Below, piece after piece: positions 51,790-61,206 of a stretch of DNA of 64,000 bases. The notes under the pieces were generated by a model. That model was not told the origin of the DNA and did no database searches. It worked only from the letters and a program-made list of their open reading frames with translations. Position numbers and translations under genes: made by a program. How positions within the stretch are numbered: the first letter of the stretch is position 1; every line of letters begins with the position of its first letter. This DNA comes from CALBPI01 sp039033995 (GTDB lineage Bacteria > Pseudomonadota > Gammaproteobacteria > Steroidobacterales > Woeseiaceae): positions 1 to 64,000 of the forward strand of contig JBCCBP010000016.1 in NCBI GenBank assembly GCA_039033995.1, written 5' to 3'.

Positions 51790-52353
51790 TTAGATCTTGC
51801 CAACCAGATCGAGTGACGGAGTCAGTGTTTCGGCGCCTTTTTCCCAGGCTGCCGGACAGACTTCGCCGTCGTTTTCGCGAATGTACTGAGCCGCTTTCAC
51901 TTTGCGGACCATGTCTTTGGCCGAACGTCCAACACCCAGCGTGTGGATTTCGTAGACCTGAATAATGCCGTCCGGGTCGACGAGGAACGTGCCACGCAGT
52001 GCCTGTCCCGCTTCTTCGATCATGACGTCAAAGCCGCGCGTAATCTGGCCGGTCGGGTCGCCAATCATCGGGTAGTTCACTTTACCGATCGCTTCACTGT
52101 GGTCATGCCACGCTTTGTGCACAAAGTGTGTATCGGTCGATACGGCGTAGACTTCAACGCCAAGCTCCTGAAGCTCCGCATAGTGTGCTGCCATATCCTC
52201 AAGTTCCGTCGGACAAACGAACGTGAAATCCGCCGGATAGAACAGGAAGATCGCCCACTTACCTTTTACGTCGTCAGAGGTGATGCTTTTGAATTCGTCG
52301 TTGTGATACATCTCAGCCGAGAATTCAGGAATGGATTGTCCGATCAATGCCAT
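51790..52353 (-). CDS. ahpC: Alkyl hydroperoxide reductase subunit C (2-Cys peroxiredoxin)
   Basis: A 187-residue typical 2-Cys peroxiredoxin. The peroxidatic Cys47 is in FYPADFTFVCPTELED and the resolving Cys166 in DGEVCPAAWEKG. It reduces H2O2 and organic peroxides, and is recycled by AhpF, encoded downstream. Length is as in E. coli. A candidate OxyR box lies at 52429-52465, about 75 nt upstream. Confidence 0.96.
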   Translation of the reverse strand: MALIGQSIPEFSAEMYHNDEFKSITSDDVKGKWAIFLFYPADFTFVCPTELEDMAAHYAELQELGVEVYAVSTDTHFVHKAWHDHSEAIGKVNYPMIGDPTGQITRGFDVMIEEAGQALRGTFLVDPDGIIQVYEIHTLGVGRSAKDMVRKVKAAQYIRENDGEVCPAAWEKGAETLTPSLDLVGKI

Positions 52354-52428
52354 GACTGTGTGTCCTTTATTTGTTGGAGGGTCGATAAATCGTGACGCTA
52401 TTGTTAGACAACAGCGCCACTGAGGGAA

Positions 52429-52465
52429 ATGGTTTGTCTCAATCGTACTGATAGACAGGACATAT
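52429..52465 (-). promoter_or_regulatory. Candidate OxyR box upstream of ahpC
   Basis: Read on the minus strand, four tetranucleotides are spaced by exactly 7 nt: ATAT, CTAT, ATTG, CCAT, against the OxyR pattern ATAG-N7-CTAT-N7-ATAG-N7-CTAT. That is 13 of 16 matching bases with correct spacing over 37 bp. Its position upstream of ahpC fits peroxide activation. No run of a matrix search was possible. Confidence 0.5.
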
Positions 52466-52521
52466 GAGGTTTTAGGCTTTATTTTTCAAGCGCTTAAATC
52501 CTCGCGCCAGAGTTCTCGTGG

Positions 52522-53901
52522 TCAAAGTTGGTTTGGCAGACCAGAGCGGATATTGATATCACGCTGCGGGAATGGTATTTCGATACCATATTTCGTCAGC
52601 GCTGTTTCCAATGCCCAATTATAGTCCGCCCGAACGGCGGAAGGACGTTTGACAGCCTCAGGCCGCAACCAGACGACCAGCTCAAAATCCAGACTCGAAT
52701 CACCAAATCCGGTCAGCCAGACCTGTGGCGGCTTGGCCCGCGGGCCGTCGAGCATATGCGGCACACTATCCGCCGCCTCAAGCGCTGCCTTTTTCACCAG
52801 TTCCTTGTCGGTGCCATAAGCAACACCAAACGGCACGCGGATGCGCCGAAAGCCCTCGCGCAGTGTCCAGTTGGTGACGCGCGCGTTGATGAACTGCTCA
52901 TTGGGGACCAGGATATCCACATTATCGTTCGTGGTGACCAACGTCGTGCGAATGTTGATTTCCTGAACCTCGCCGGCGAGACCGTTATCGAACTCGATGA
53001 AGTCGCCGACCTTGACGCTCTTCTCGAGCAACAGAATGATGCCGGCCATCAGGTTCGAGAATATCGACTGCAGACCAAAACCGATACCGACGCCGATCGC
53101 ACCAGAGAATACGGCCAACGCTGTCAGATCGATGCCAATCGCGCTCATCGCGAGCATGACGGCACCGAACAGCAAAACCATCCTGGCGCCTTGCGCAACC
53201 AGCGTTTGCACTGAAGGTGTCAGGCGTTCTGATCGGCTCAGGTTGTTGCGAATAACGCTGGAGGCCACCGACGCCAACCAGAGCAACAGCATCGCAAGCA
53301 CGACGCCCTTGATCACCTTGAGCAGCGACAGCGGATTCTCACCGACGGAGAACCCAAGGGTCGTGTTGTCCAGCGCTTGCAGTGTCGGACCGAGCAGGCC
53401 GACGATATTCAAAGCGGCCAACAGCCAGGCGACGGACGCGAACAACTTAGCAAGCCCGCGATCTTTGACGAAGGACGCGAACAGCTGAATGACGATCCAC
53501 GCGTTCAGTAGGCTGGCGACGAGCCGAACCAAATCCGTATTGATCGCAAGGCCGCGCAACACGGCGATCGTCGTCCACAACAGCCCGACCCAGATCAACG
53601 GCGTGGCCAGCCGCTGCAACGCAGCCAGCAATGCGCGACTCATTGAGACATCCTGGGCGGGCCAGAATTTGCCGAGCAGGCTCCTGAGCGGCTTGGCCAG
53701 GAAATAGGCGAGAGCGCCCGCCAAAAAAACACTACCGACTTCTATAGCGCCGTCAACCGACCACACCACCGCAACGACGTGTGCATACAACGATTGCAGA
53801 AATTCGAGAATTGGGGTTACGAAGCCAGAGACTTCTGCCACCATTTCTTCCGCAACGTCGGTGTCTTCCTCCACACGCCGCCAATCCGCCAATTGGGTCA
53901 T
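52522..53901 (-). CDS. MscS-family mechanosensitive ion channel
   Basis: A 459-residue channel. Hydrophobic helices fill the first 280 residues. The pore-lining segment ALAVFSGAIGVGIGFGLQSIFSNLMAGI (shown here in part) has the Gly/Ala-rich MscS TM3 pattern. The beta domain follows with VGDFIEFDNGLAGEVQEINIR and LVPNEQFINARVTNW, and the C-terminal alpha-beta domain ends in IPFPQRDINIR. It protects against hypoosmotic shock. It lies 26 nt after the S9 peptidase on the same strand. Confidence 0.91.
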   Translation of the reverse strand: MTQLADWRRVEEDTDVAEEMVAEVSGFVTPILEFLQSLYAHVVAVVWSVDGAIEVGSVFLAGALAYFLAKPLRSLLGKFWPAQDVSMSRALLAALQRLATPLIWVGLLWTTIAVLRGLAINTDLVRLVASLLNAWIVIQLFASFVKDRGLAKLFASVAWLLAALNIVGLLGPTLQALDNTTLGFSVGENPLSLLKVIKGVVLAMLLLWLASVASSVIRNNLSRSERLTPSVQTLVAQGARMVLLFGAVMLAMSAIGIDLTALAVFSGAIGVGIGFGLQSIFSNLMAGIILLLEKSVKVGDFIEFDNGLAGEVQEINIRTTLVTTNDNVDILVPNEQFINARVTNWTLREGFRRIRVPFGVAYGTDKELVKKAALEAADSVPHMLDGPRAKPPQVWLTGFGDSSLDFELVVWLRPEAVKRPSAVRADYNWALETALTKYGIEIPFPQRDINIRSGLPNQL

Positions 53902-53927
53902 ATCGATGTCGTCCGGTTACAAAGTTT

Positions 53928-56330
53928 TCAAAATACGTGCCGATCGAATAGCTTGTAGATTCTTCGATACTCGTCGAGCCAGGAATCAGCGTGCGTAAAC
54001 CCGTGCGGGTCTAGCGGATAGACGGCCAGTTCGAAATCTTCTTTTTGCAACTCCAGAAAACGCTGCACAAGCAATACCGAATCCTGGAAAAACACATTGT
54101 CATCCTGCATGCCAGCCGCGATCAATAGTGGCTTTTGCAAGCCATCCGCATAGAAGATCGGCGAGCTGCGTTCGAATGCTTCCGGATCGACCAGTGGCGT
54201 ATTGAGGATGTTGGATGTGTAACCATGGTTGTAATGGGACCAGTCGACCACCGGACGCAGCGCTGCGCCCGCGGCGAATAAATCCGGATCCAGAAACATG
54301 GCCATGAACGTCATGAAACCGCCGTACGATCCGCCATAAATACCGAGTCGCTCGGTATCGACATTGTAGTTGTCGGCCAACCACGCGATGCCATCCTGGA
54401 AGTCTTCGAGTTCAGGACGCCCCATGTTGCGATAGATCGCCGTACGCCAATCACGGCCGTAGCCCTTGGACGCGCGATAATCCATATCGATGACGATAAC
54501 GCCTTGCTGCGCTAGCAGCGTGTGGAACATGAACTCGCGGAAGTAATACGGCCAGCCCGCATAGGCGTTTTGCGTGTAGCCCGCGCCGTGCACGAACATA
54601 ACAGCCGGGTACCGTTTGTTCGGATCATAGTCGTCTGGCAGGTATAGCTTGCTGTAAATATCGCGATCGACGCGACTCGACGGGATCTTGACGATGGCGG
54701 GAATCACCCAGTCAATCGACTTGAACGCGGGAGTCACCGTATCTGTCAGTCGTGTCGCAGCATCGGGTTGTCCGACGGGCACATGAAAGAGATCCTCATG
54801 TCGGTCGAATTCGCTATGCATGACCAACAGCGATGCCGCATCGGGGGCTAACACAAAGTGATTGACACCACCGAGCGCGGTCAGTGTTTCAATGTCTCCG
54901 CCAGAAGTCGCGACACGATGAATTTCCCATATCGAGGGCTCAATGCGATTAGCGCGGAAGTAGAGATAGTCGCTATTGCGATCAGCGACAACGTCGGAGA
55001 CGACAAAATCACCCGCGGTCAGCGCCTGGGCGCGACGTGCATCAAGCTGTTTTCGATAGAGATGCGAGTAGCCGGATTGCTCCGACAGGAACCAGAGCCC
55101 AGACCCGTCGCCCAACCAGCCGAAATCGTTGTGCGCATAATTGATCCAGGCGTCGTCAGAAAGTCGATGCTGCACCGCAAGGCGTGCTTGTTGATCGACG
55201 GTCGCAAGCCAGCGGTCCTTGTTATCCACCGCATGAAACTGCAAAGCGACCAATGCGCCGTCCGGCGCCCAGCGAACACCTTCGACACGCACGGCGCGTT
55301 GCTCTGACGCCTCCAGTTGCTTGCTGACTTCCGCTTTGTCAGCACCACGCTCGACATGCCACTCCAATGCCGACTTTCGCAGGTTTTCGAGTGGGTCATC
55401 GTCAATGCCCGGCAGGTCATCGAGCGACACCTCTGTGACGGTGGCCGCGTTCAGATCGATCAACCAAACGCGATGCGCCGCGGGCATGTTACGCCCGACA
55501 CGGGTACGCAAGGTCACGGTCTCGGTATAGCCACTCTCGGTCATATAGTTCGGCATGATGCCGGCTTTGCCGCCCTTGTGATCTTTGGGCGCGGTGACCA
55601 CGACGATCTGCTGGCCGGTGGGTGACAACACAGCGAATGCTGGCCGCAGCGACTTGTCGAGATAGATCGGCAACGGAGCACCGCCAGCGCGCGCGGTCTG
55701 CGCGGCACGATCATGCGCCGCACGTGCGTCTGCACGACGTTTATCTTCTACGACACTCGTATAAATTCGCCGCTGGTTCTCCCGCAGTGTGTCGAATGGC
55801 TTGGCCTTATTCGGATCATCCGCGAACTGAAGATTAGCAAGCTGATGAACAGTCCCGCCTTCGAGGTTGTGACGATAGAACTGTCCGTCACGTTCATAGG
55901 TTACCGCCCGCTCGCCCAACAACCACTGCACGCTGCGCTCACTGGCCGCAGTGCCTGTTAGCTGCTGTACCGGTCCGTCAGGCAGACTGCGCCAGAACAC
56001 ATCGCCATGGTCCACCCACACAACCGCGCTATGCTCAGCATTGTAGGCGCGGCTTGCATTGCTATCGTTCGGCGCCGCGTCTGCTGCGATCGGCGTGGTG
56101 ATAGCATCGTCGATAGCAACAAGAAACCGGTCGCGTATCGATTCACCAACGCGCTTCTGATCGAAATACACCGAGCGCGAATCGTCGCTCCAATAGGCGC
56201 CCTCGGGCGCATTGCCGATCCAGTCCGGGTCCGCCATGATTTGCTCGAGCGTGGGTGCAACGGGATCCTCGGCGAACGACACGCTGGCAAGCAGCATGAG
56301 ACAGGCGAACACAGGTTTCTGATGGCGCAT
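53928..56330 (-). CDS. S9 family serine peptidase (DPP IV/acylaminoacyl peptidase-like), exported
   Basis: An 800-residue exported peptidase. A signal peptide (CLMLLASVSFA, then EDP) precedes an N-terminal beta-propeller region. The C-terminal alpha/beta hydrolase has Ser in YGGSYGGFMTFMA (near 668), Asp in MQDDNVFFQD and His in LDPHGFTHADS. It probably cleaves dipeptides from peptide N-termini in the periplasm. It is upstream of the MscS gene, 26 nt apart. Another S9-type gene at 61207-63384 is a different, POP-like branch. Confidence 0.92.
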   Translation of the reverse strand: MRHQKPVFACLMLLASVSFAEDPVAPTLEQIMADPDWIGNAPEGAYWSDDSRSVYFDQKRVGESIRDRFLVAIDDAITTPIAADAAPNDSNASRAYNAEHSAVVWVDHGDVFWRSLPDGPVQQLTGTAASERSVQWLLGERAVTYERDGQFYRHNLEGGTVHQLANLQFADDPNKAKPFDTLRENQRRIYTSVVEDKRRADARAAHDRAAQTARAGGAPLPIYLDKSLRPAFAVLSPTGQQIVVVTAPKDHKGGKAGIMPNYMTESGYTETVTLRTRVGRNMPAAHRVWLIDLNAATVTEVSLDDLPGIDDDPLENLRKSALEWHVERGADKAEVSKQLEASEQRAVRVEGVRWAPDGALVALQFHAVDNKDRWLATVDQQARLAVQHRLSDDAWINYAHNDFGWLGDGSGLWFLSEQSGYSHLYRKQLDARRAQALTAGDFVVSDVVADRNSDYLYFRANRIEPSIWEIHRVATSGGDIETLTALGGVNHFVLAPDAASLLVMHSEFDRHEDLFHVPVGQPDAATRLTDTVTPAFKSIDWVIPAIVKIPSSRVDRDIYSKLYLPDDYDPNKRYPAVMFVHGAGYTQNAYAGWPYYFREFMFHTLLAQQGVIVIDMDYRASKGYGRDWRTAIYRNMGRPELEDFQDGIAWLADNYNVDTERLGIYGGSYGGFMTFMAMFLDPDLFAAGAALRPVVDWSHYNHGYTSNILNTPLVDPEAFERSSPIFYADGLQKPLLIAAGMQDDNVFFQDSVLLVQRFLELQKEDFELAVYPLDPHGFTHADSWLDEYRRIYKLFDRHVF

Positions 56331-56516
56331 AGCAAACTCTGTAGCTTGACGGGGCCGCTAAGCCTAACAAGGATAGGCGAGCCAGCCCAGCCGTCGCCGT
56401 GTCGCGACGCGCCGAACCCTTTTGCATCGCCAAACCTACAGCGCGAAAAGTAATCCACCATTGACCGACTGTGGGGGAACGCAGTCTTTGGCAGCAATAC
56501 CGACCGGGCGCACCCG

Positions 56517-57455
56517 TCAAACGTCGTCGGAACTCTCATCAAGATCGGCGAACAGCGGCGAGCTCAAGTATCGCTCACCCGTATCCGGCAACATGGCGAG
56601 AATCACATCCCCTTCGCTCGCATCGGCGGCAACCCGGAGCGCTGCGGCCACCGTGCCACCGCCTGAGATACCGGTGAAGATACCCTCGTTGCGCGCCAAC
56701 GACCGCGCGGTCTCAATCGACTCATCATCGTTGACCGGGACGAGTTGATCATAGACGTCGCGATTCAGGACTTCCGGAATGAAATCCGGCGTCCAACCCT
56801 GGATCTTGTGCGGCTGCCAGTCATCGCCTGCCAACAGTTGTGCCGCTTCCGGCTCAGTCGCGACGATCGTCACATCAGGGCGCGCTGCCTTCAACATCTC
56901 GCCCACGCCGGTCAGCGTACCGCCTGTCCCGTAGCCGCTCACCCAGTAGTCCAGACGACGGTCTGCAAAATCGGAGAGTATCTCGGGCCCCGTAGTCGCG
57001 CGGTGGTAAGCCGGATTCGCCAGGTTGTCAAATTGACTGGCCCAGAACCAACCATGTTGTGCGGCCAGCTCCTTTGCTTTGCGCACCATGCCGGTGCCCT
57101 TTTCCGCGGCGGGCGTCAAGACCACGCGTGCGCCGAGGCGCTTCATTATCTTGCGTCGTTCAATAGAAAAAGACTCTGCCATGGTTGCCACGAAGGGATA
57201 ACCGCGTGCCGCACAAACCATCGCCAAAGCGATGCCCGTATTGCCCGACGTGGCCTCGACAACGGTCTGCCCCGGCTGCAAGACACCGCGTTTTTCGGCG
57301 TCGAGAATCATCGCGTAGGCCAGCCGATCCTTGACCGACCCCCCCGGATTGAACGCTTCGAATTTGACATACATCGCGACACCGGCTGGGGCAGTGCGTT
57401 GCAAACGAACGATCGGCGTATTGCCGATGGTCTGCAGAATATTGTCGTAGATCAT
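56517..57455 (-). CDS. cysK: Cysteine synthase (O-acetylserine sulfhydrylase)
   Basis: A 312-residue PLP enzyme. The Schiff-base Lys42 is in NPGGSVKDRLA. Substrate-loop TSGNTG, SGYGTGGTLTG (phosphate-binding) and ISGGGT complete the family pattern. It makes cysteine from O-acetylserine and sulfide. Sequence alone does not separate CysK, CysM and cystathionine beta-synthase-like forms; length suits CysK. ATG 57455 has AGGAGAGG upstream. No CysB-type site was recognised. It is 66 nt from the downstream end of the oxidoreductase gene on the same strand. Confidence 0.88.
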   Translation of the reverse strand: MIYDNILQTIGNTPIVRLQRTAPAGVAMYVKFEAFNPGGSVKDRLAYAMILDAEKRGVLQPGQTVVEATSGNTGIALAMVCAARGYPFVATMAESFSIERRKIMKRLGARVVLTPAAEKGTGMVRKAKELAAQHGWFWASQFDNLANPAYHRATTGPEILSDFADRRLDYWVSGYGTGGTLTGVGEMLKAARPDVTIVATEPEAAQLLAGDDWQPHKIQGWTPDFIPEVLNRDVYDQLVPVNDDESIETARSLARNEGIFTGISGGGTVAAALRVAADASEGDVILAMLPDTGERYLSSPLFADLDESSDDV

Positions 57456-57521
57456 GTGATTCCTCTCCTCTACTGCCAGCACACTGTCAAAATGGACCGG
57501 ATGGGCACGCGGATTGTTTCG

Positions 57522-58919
57522 TCAGCTTTGCGCCGCCATCATCTTCTGCAAGTTGGCCATCGCCGGCATCATGTGCGACCGCAGTCGTTGCATGATCGCC
57601 TTTTTCGCTTCGTCGTCTCGATCATAAGACGACGTCAATTCACTAAAGCCGTCGAGCCGGTTGCTCCTGAGCCATTCACGCAGTTGCTTGTCCTGGCCCC
57701 AGTTGTACTGATTCATCATGAACGCAGCCGTCATACGCGGCCAGTCTTCGACATGGTTCGGCAATGGCACAACCTGACACAGGGCTGCTTTTTCGGCCTC
57801 GGTCTCATAACTAGCCTCAACGTGAGCAATCAGGGCCGCGCTGAACACAGGCTGATAAGAACGCACGGTTTGCGGGGTGATCGTGTTACCGTCGAAAACG
57901 GGTACCATCTCGAGATTGGTGATCGCGCTGGCCGAACAATCGACGTGCAGCTGATCAGGGCCCGTCGGTAGTTCGCCGTTTTCAAGAACGATGCGATCCG
58001 GCTCAATCGCCGACACGCGCCCGAGGCGCACGATATGCTTGACGCGTCTCAATTGTTCGAGCTCCAACGGACTAACGGTAGCGCCGTGGAACATCTTCGG
58101 CTCGATATCACGGTCAATACGGAACATCACTTCCGCCTGCTCCAGTCGCAGGAATAAATCCTGCAAATCACTCGCTTCCGCGATCGCTTGCATCTGATCC
58201 GCCTGACCGCCGATCGTCTCTTCGAAAAACTCAATTGAGGTCTGCGTCTTACGTCGGTTGATCAACCAGGCGTCCCGTGGCATCACCCATCGAATGGTGT
58301 CGGGATCGACACCTTGTTCCAGCAGCCAGATAACGGCGTCGATACCGGTCTTACCGCCACCGATAACGACATAGCCCGCCGGTGCATCAGATAGCTTCGG
58401 CAAATTGTTCAGTGGCATAAAACGCACACCGTCGGCGACCGCGAACGCCGGTGTATGTGTCGACGGTACGCTGGTATTCAGATAAGTAGCATTGACGAAT
58501 TTGCGCCGCACATCGACCGCGTAGTTTTCGCCGGTCAACATCGACGCGAACTGATGATTGCCTTGATACTCCGACATCGGGAAATAGCGAACCCTGCCCG
58601 ACGGCAGGAATTTGCGCCGCATGACTTCCTCAAAATAGGCGCTGACCTCCGCTCCGGTCGCAAGCTCCTGCAAGCCGGCATTGAGCCCAAGTTTGTCCTT
58701 GCGGCCTTTGCTGAGTTCCAGTGAGCTCACACCATAAAACGACGATGGCTGATGCAAGGTGACGAAAGGATAGGCGTCATTCCAGTGCCCGCCGGGTTTT
58801 GCATGGCGATCCACCATGACGATATCGGCGTCGGTTTCATCCAACAGAACGTCGGCGAACGCCATGCCCATCGCGCCGGTCCCGGCTATCAAATAGTCTG
58901 TTTCAATCGCTGTCGCCAT
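57522..58919 (-). CDS. FAD/NAD(P)-binding oxidoreductase (monooxygenase-like)
   Basis: A 465-residue flavoprotein. The FAD motif IAGTGAMGMAFADVL is at the N-terminus, KPGGHWND follows, and the NAD(P)-binding VIGGGKTGIDAVIWLLEQG is near 185. This two-Rossmann layout resembles flavin-containing monooxygenases, but I cannot see a definite FMO fingerprint (FxGxxxHxxxY/F). The substrate is not evident. It is divergent from the GGDEF gene with 131 nt between starts. Confidence 0.75.
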   Translation of the reverse strand: MATAIETDYLIAGTGAMGMAFADVLLDETDADIVMVDRHAKPGGHWNDAYPFVTLHQPSSFYGVSSLELSKGRKDKLGLNAGLQELATGAEVSAYFEEVMRRKFLPSGRVRYFPMSEYQGNHQFASMLTGENYAVDVRRKFVNATYLNTSVPSTHTPAFAVADGVRFMPLNNLPKLSDAPAGYVVIGGGKTGIDAVIWLLEQGVDPDTIRWVMPRDAWLINRRKTQTSIEFFEETIGGQADQMQAIAEASDLQDLFLRLEQAEVMFRIDRDIEPKMFHGATVSPLELEQLRRVKHIVRLGRVSAIEPDRIVLENGELPTGPDQLHVDCSASAITNLEMVPVFDGNTITPQTVRSYQPVFSAALIAHVEASYETEAEKAALCQVVPLPNHVEDWPRMTAAFMMNQYNWGQDKQLREWLRSNRLDGFSELTSSYDRDDEAKKAIMQRLRSHMMPAMANLQKMMAAQS

Positions 58920-59050
58920 GAAAAGGGGCTCCTGTCTAAGGGAGCCTGCATGGTACCGCAGTTATCCACTGGTTTCGTGATCACACGGAAAGCGCTCAAA
59001 TTTTCGCAGAGCCAGTCGCTAGCAAGGCTACGAATGGATCGGAGTGGCCA

Positions 59051-60376
59051 GTGGATAGCGAAGCGCAGCGATGGAAGGATGAATATCGCGCGCTGCTCAA
59101 CGAGCAAGAGCAGCAAGCGACAGACGCACGCGAGTTACAAGCGCTATTGCGCGGCTACCTGCGTGCGGTACTGGGCGCTTGCCGGGGCTGGCAGGAGCAT
59201 CTCGACGAGGAAATCGAGGTGCTGCTGATCAAACTCGATCAAGCACGAGATGCCACGACGCTGCAACCGTTGCATGAAGTCGTCTATCGCGTTACTGAGC
59301 TCGTCCGTGACCAACGTCAGCGCGACGAAGCGACAGCGACCCTGGCCACAAGCCGGCTGGAACATGCGCTTGATGAGCTACGCGATGTCTGGTGCGAGTT
59401 TCCGATGCTCGCGGAACCGCTTGCACAGATCTGTCAGTCGACCACGTTGTCAACCGAGCAGAAGCTGACAGCGATCGCGACCACCGTACTCGAGGTGTGT
59501 CAGCAGCTCGAGCGTGAGCGACGCGACACCGAGGCATTCCTGTTGACTGTCCAACAGTCGCTCGGTCACTTCGAGACCTGGACACAACAGGCGACCGGCG
59601 ACTATCAGCATCAACGCGCAGCCAGCTCCGCTTTGCAGCAGCAAGTCGACGAAGACGTCAACGCACTGACGGAGGCTGTAACAGGCGACAACCCGGCAAC
59701 CGACGACCTCAAGACCCGACTACTCACGCGAATCAAAGCGATTGGCGATCGCATCTCCGTATTCCGGGACACCGAAGAAGCGCGCATCCAGGACATGGAG
59801 AGTCGTAACGCTGCGTTGCATGCCGAACTCGAAACACTCCGCGGCCGCGCCGATGAACTCGACCAACAGTTGCGAGACCAACAGGATTTGTTGCTGTTCG
59901 ACGGCCTGACGAAAGTGCACAGCCGATACGCTTATGAGCAACGCATCGCAGAAATGCTTGCGACCTTCCGGCGCGACGGTAGTCCGTTCTGCTATGCGCT
60001 TTGGGATATCGATCACTTCAAACGTGTGAACGATTCTCTCGGACATCAGGCAGGAGATGTCCTACTGGCCCAGGTCGCCGGATATCTGCAACGCTACACA
60101 CGCAGCGGAGATTTTGTTGCTCGTCTCGGCGGGGAGGAGTTTGTGGTGCTATTGCCAGGCACGATGATTGACGACGCCATGCGTATCGCCGACAAATTGC
60201 GCGCGCTGATTGCTGCCGCAAGCTTCGACTACGACGGCGATTCGCATGCCATTAGCTTATCGTGCGGTATTGCCGCTATCGCCGAAGACGATTCGGCAGT
60301 GAGCCTGTACAAGCGCGCCGACGAAGCGCTCTACGCTGCCAAGGATGCTGGCCGCAACCGGTGCATCGCTGCCTAG
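59051..60376 (+). CDS. Soluble diguanylate cyclase (GGDEF) with helical N-terminus
   Basis: A 441-residue protein with no transmembrane helix. The N-terminal 270 residues are predicted helical or coiled coil (EEARIQDMESRNAALHAELETLRGR). The GGDEF domain follows, with LFDGLTKVHSRYAYEQR, WDIDHFKRVNDSLGH and the signature RLGGEEFVVLLPG near 358, and ends KRADEALYAAKDAGRN. It is cytoplasmic and its regulation is unknown. The start is GTG at 59051, with GGAG 7-8 nt upstream. It precedes the SDR gene by about 50 nt. Confidence 0.9.
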   Translation: MDSEAQRWKDEYRALLNEQEQQATDARELQALLRGYLRAVLGACRGWQEHLDEEIEVLLIKLDQARDATTLQPLHEVVYRVTELVRDQRQRDEATATLATSRLEHALDELRDVWCEFPMLAEPLAQICQSTTLSTEQKLTAIATTVLEVCQQLERERRDTEAFLLTVQQSLGHFETWTQQATGDYQHQRAASSALQQQVDEDVNALTEAVTGDNPATDDLKTRLLTRIKAIGDRISVFRDTEEARIQDMESRNAALHAELETLRGRADELDQQLRDQQDLLLFDGLTKVHSRYAYEQRIAEMLATFRRDGSPFCYALWDIDHFKRVNDSLGHQAGDVLLAQVAGYLQRYTRSGDFVARLGGEEFVVLLPGTMIDDAMRIADKLRALIAAASFDYDGDSHAISLSCGIAAIAEDDSAVSLYKRADEALYAAKDAGRNRCIAA

Positions 60377-60426
60377 ACGCCCCATGCTAAGCTGCACCCC
60401 AGCAGCACGGACTCAAGGGGTGTCAC

Positions 60427-61200
60427 ATGAGTGGTACAGCATTAATCACCGGTGCGTCGGCAGGCATCGGCCAGCATTTGGCAAGAATATTTGCCGCTAA
60501 TGGTCATGACTTGATCCTGGTCGCGCGTCGCGAGGAGCCGATGCGCGCATTGGCGGACGAGCTGACCGGTGAATATGATGTCGCGATCGACGTGCACAGC
60601 CTCGATCTATCGGGACCCAAGGCTGCCGATCATTTGTTCAATACACTGGCCGATACGGAAATCGAGATTCTGGTCAATAACGCCGGCGTGCTGACCGGCG
60701 GCCGCTTTCACCGCATGGACGCCAATGCCGTCGACAACATGCTGACGTTGAACGTGCAGGCGCTGACCGCGCTGTGCCATCGCTTCACGCCCGCTATGGT
60801 CGCGCGCGGCCACGGGCGCATCCTGAACATCGCCTCCATCGCCGCGTTTCATCCTATCCCGAATCTCGCTGTCTATGCCGCGAGCAAAGCGTACGTGCTG
60901 TCATTCAGCGAAGCCCTGTCCACAGAAATGATCGGCAAAGGTGTCAGCGTCACAGCGGTGTGCCCCGGCTACACCGATACCGAAATGCTGCGCGGTCCTG
61001 TGGAAGCATCATCCGGCGGTATCAAAATTCCTGAATTCACCGTACTCGACCCAGCGCGAGTGGCCGAAGATGCCTACAACGCCTGCATGGCCGGCGACGC
61101 CGTCAAAGTGCCCGGAATTGGCTATGCGGCCACAATATCGGCGACCCGCCTTCTGCCAAAATGGCTGGTTAGGCGGATCACACGAATGGCCAGCGGCTAG
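60427..61200 (+). CDS. Short-chain dehydrogenase/reductase
   Basis: A 257-residue classical SDR. TGASAGIGQHLA is the cofactor loop, NNAGVLTGG the conserved strand, Ser in NIASIAAFHPIP, and the Tyr-x3-Lys in VYAASKAY (near 150). A C-terminal basic, hydrophobic segment could allow membrane association, as in other long-chain acyl SDRs. An Arg pair after the first strand (VARRE) suggests NADP preference. The substrate cannot be read. It converges on the peptidase gene with 6 nt between stops. Confidence 0.9.
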   Translation: MSGTALITGASAGIGQHLARIFAANGHDLILVARREEPMRALADELTGEYDVAIDVHSLDLSGPKAADHLFNTLADTEIEILVNNAGVLTGGRFHRMDANAVDNMLTLNVQALTALCHRFTPAMVARGHGRILNIASIAAFHPIPNLAVYAASKAYVLSFSEALSTEMIGKGVSVTAVCPGYTDTEMLRGPVEASSGGIKIPEFTVLDPARVAEDAYNACMAGDAVKVPGIGYAATISATRLLPKWLVRRITRMASG

Positions 61201-61206
61201 CCGCGC

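Noticed and set aside
56745..57971. Open plus-strand frame of 408 codons
   Set aside because: It is antisense to cysK and the FAD oxidoreductase, both of which have clear motifs. The translation has no recognisable domain.
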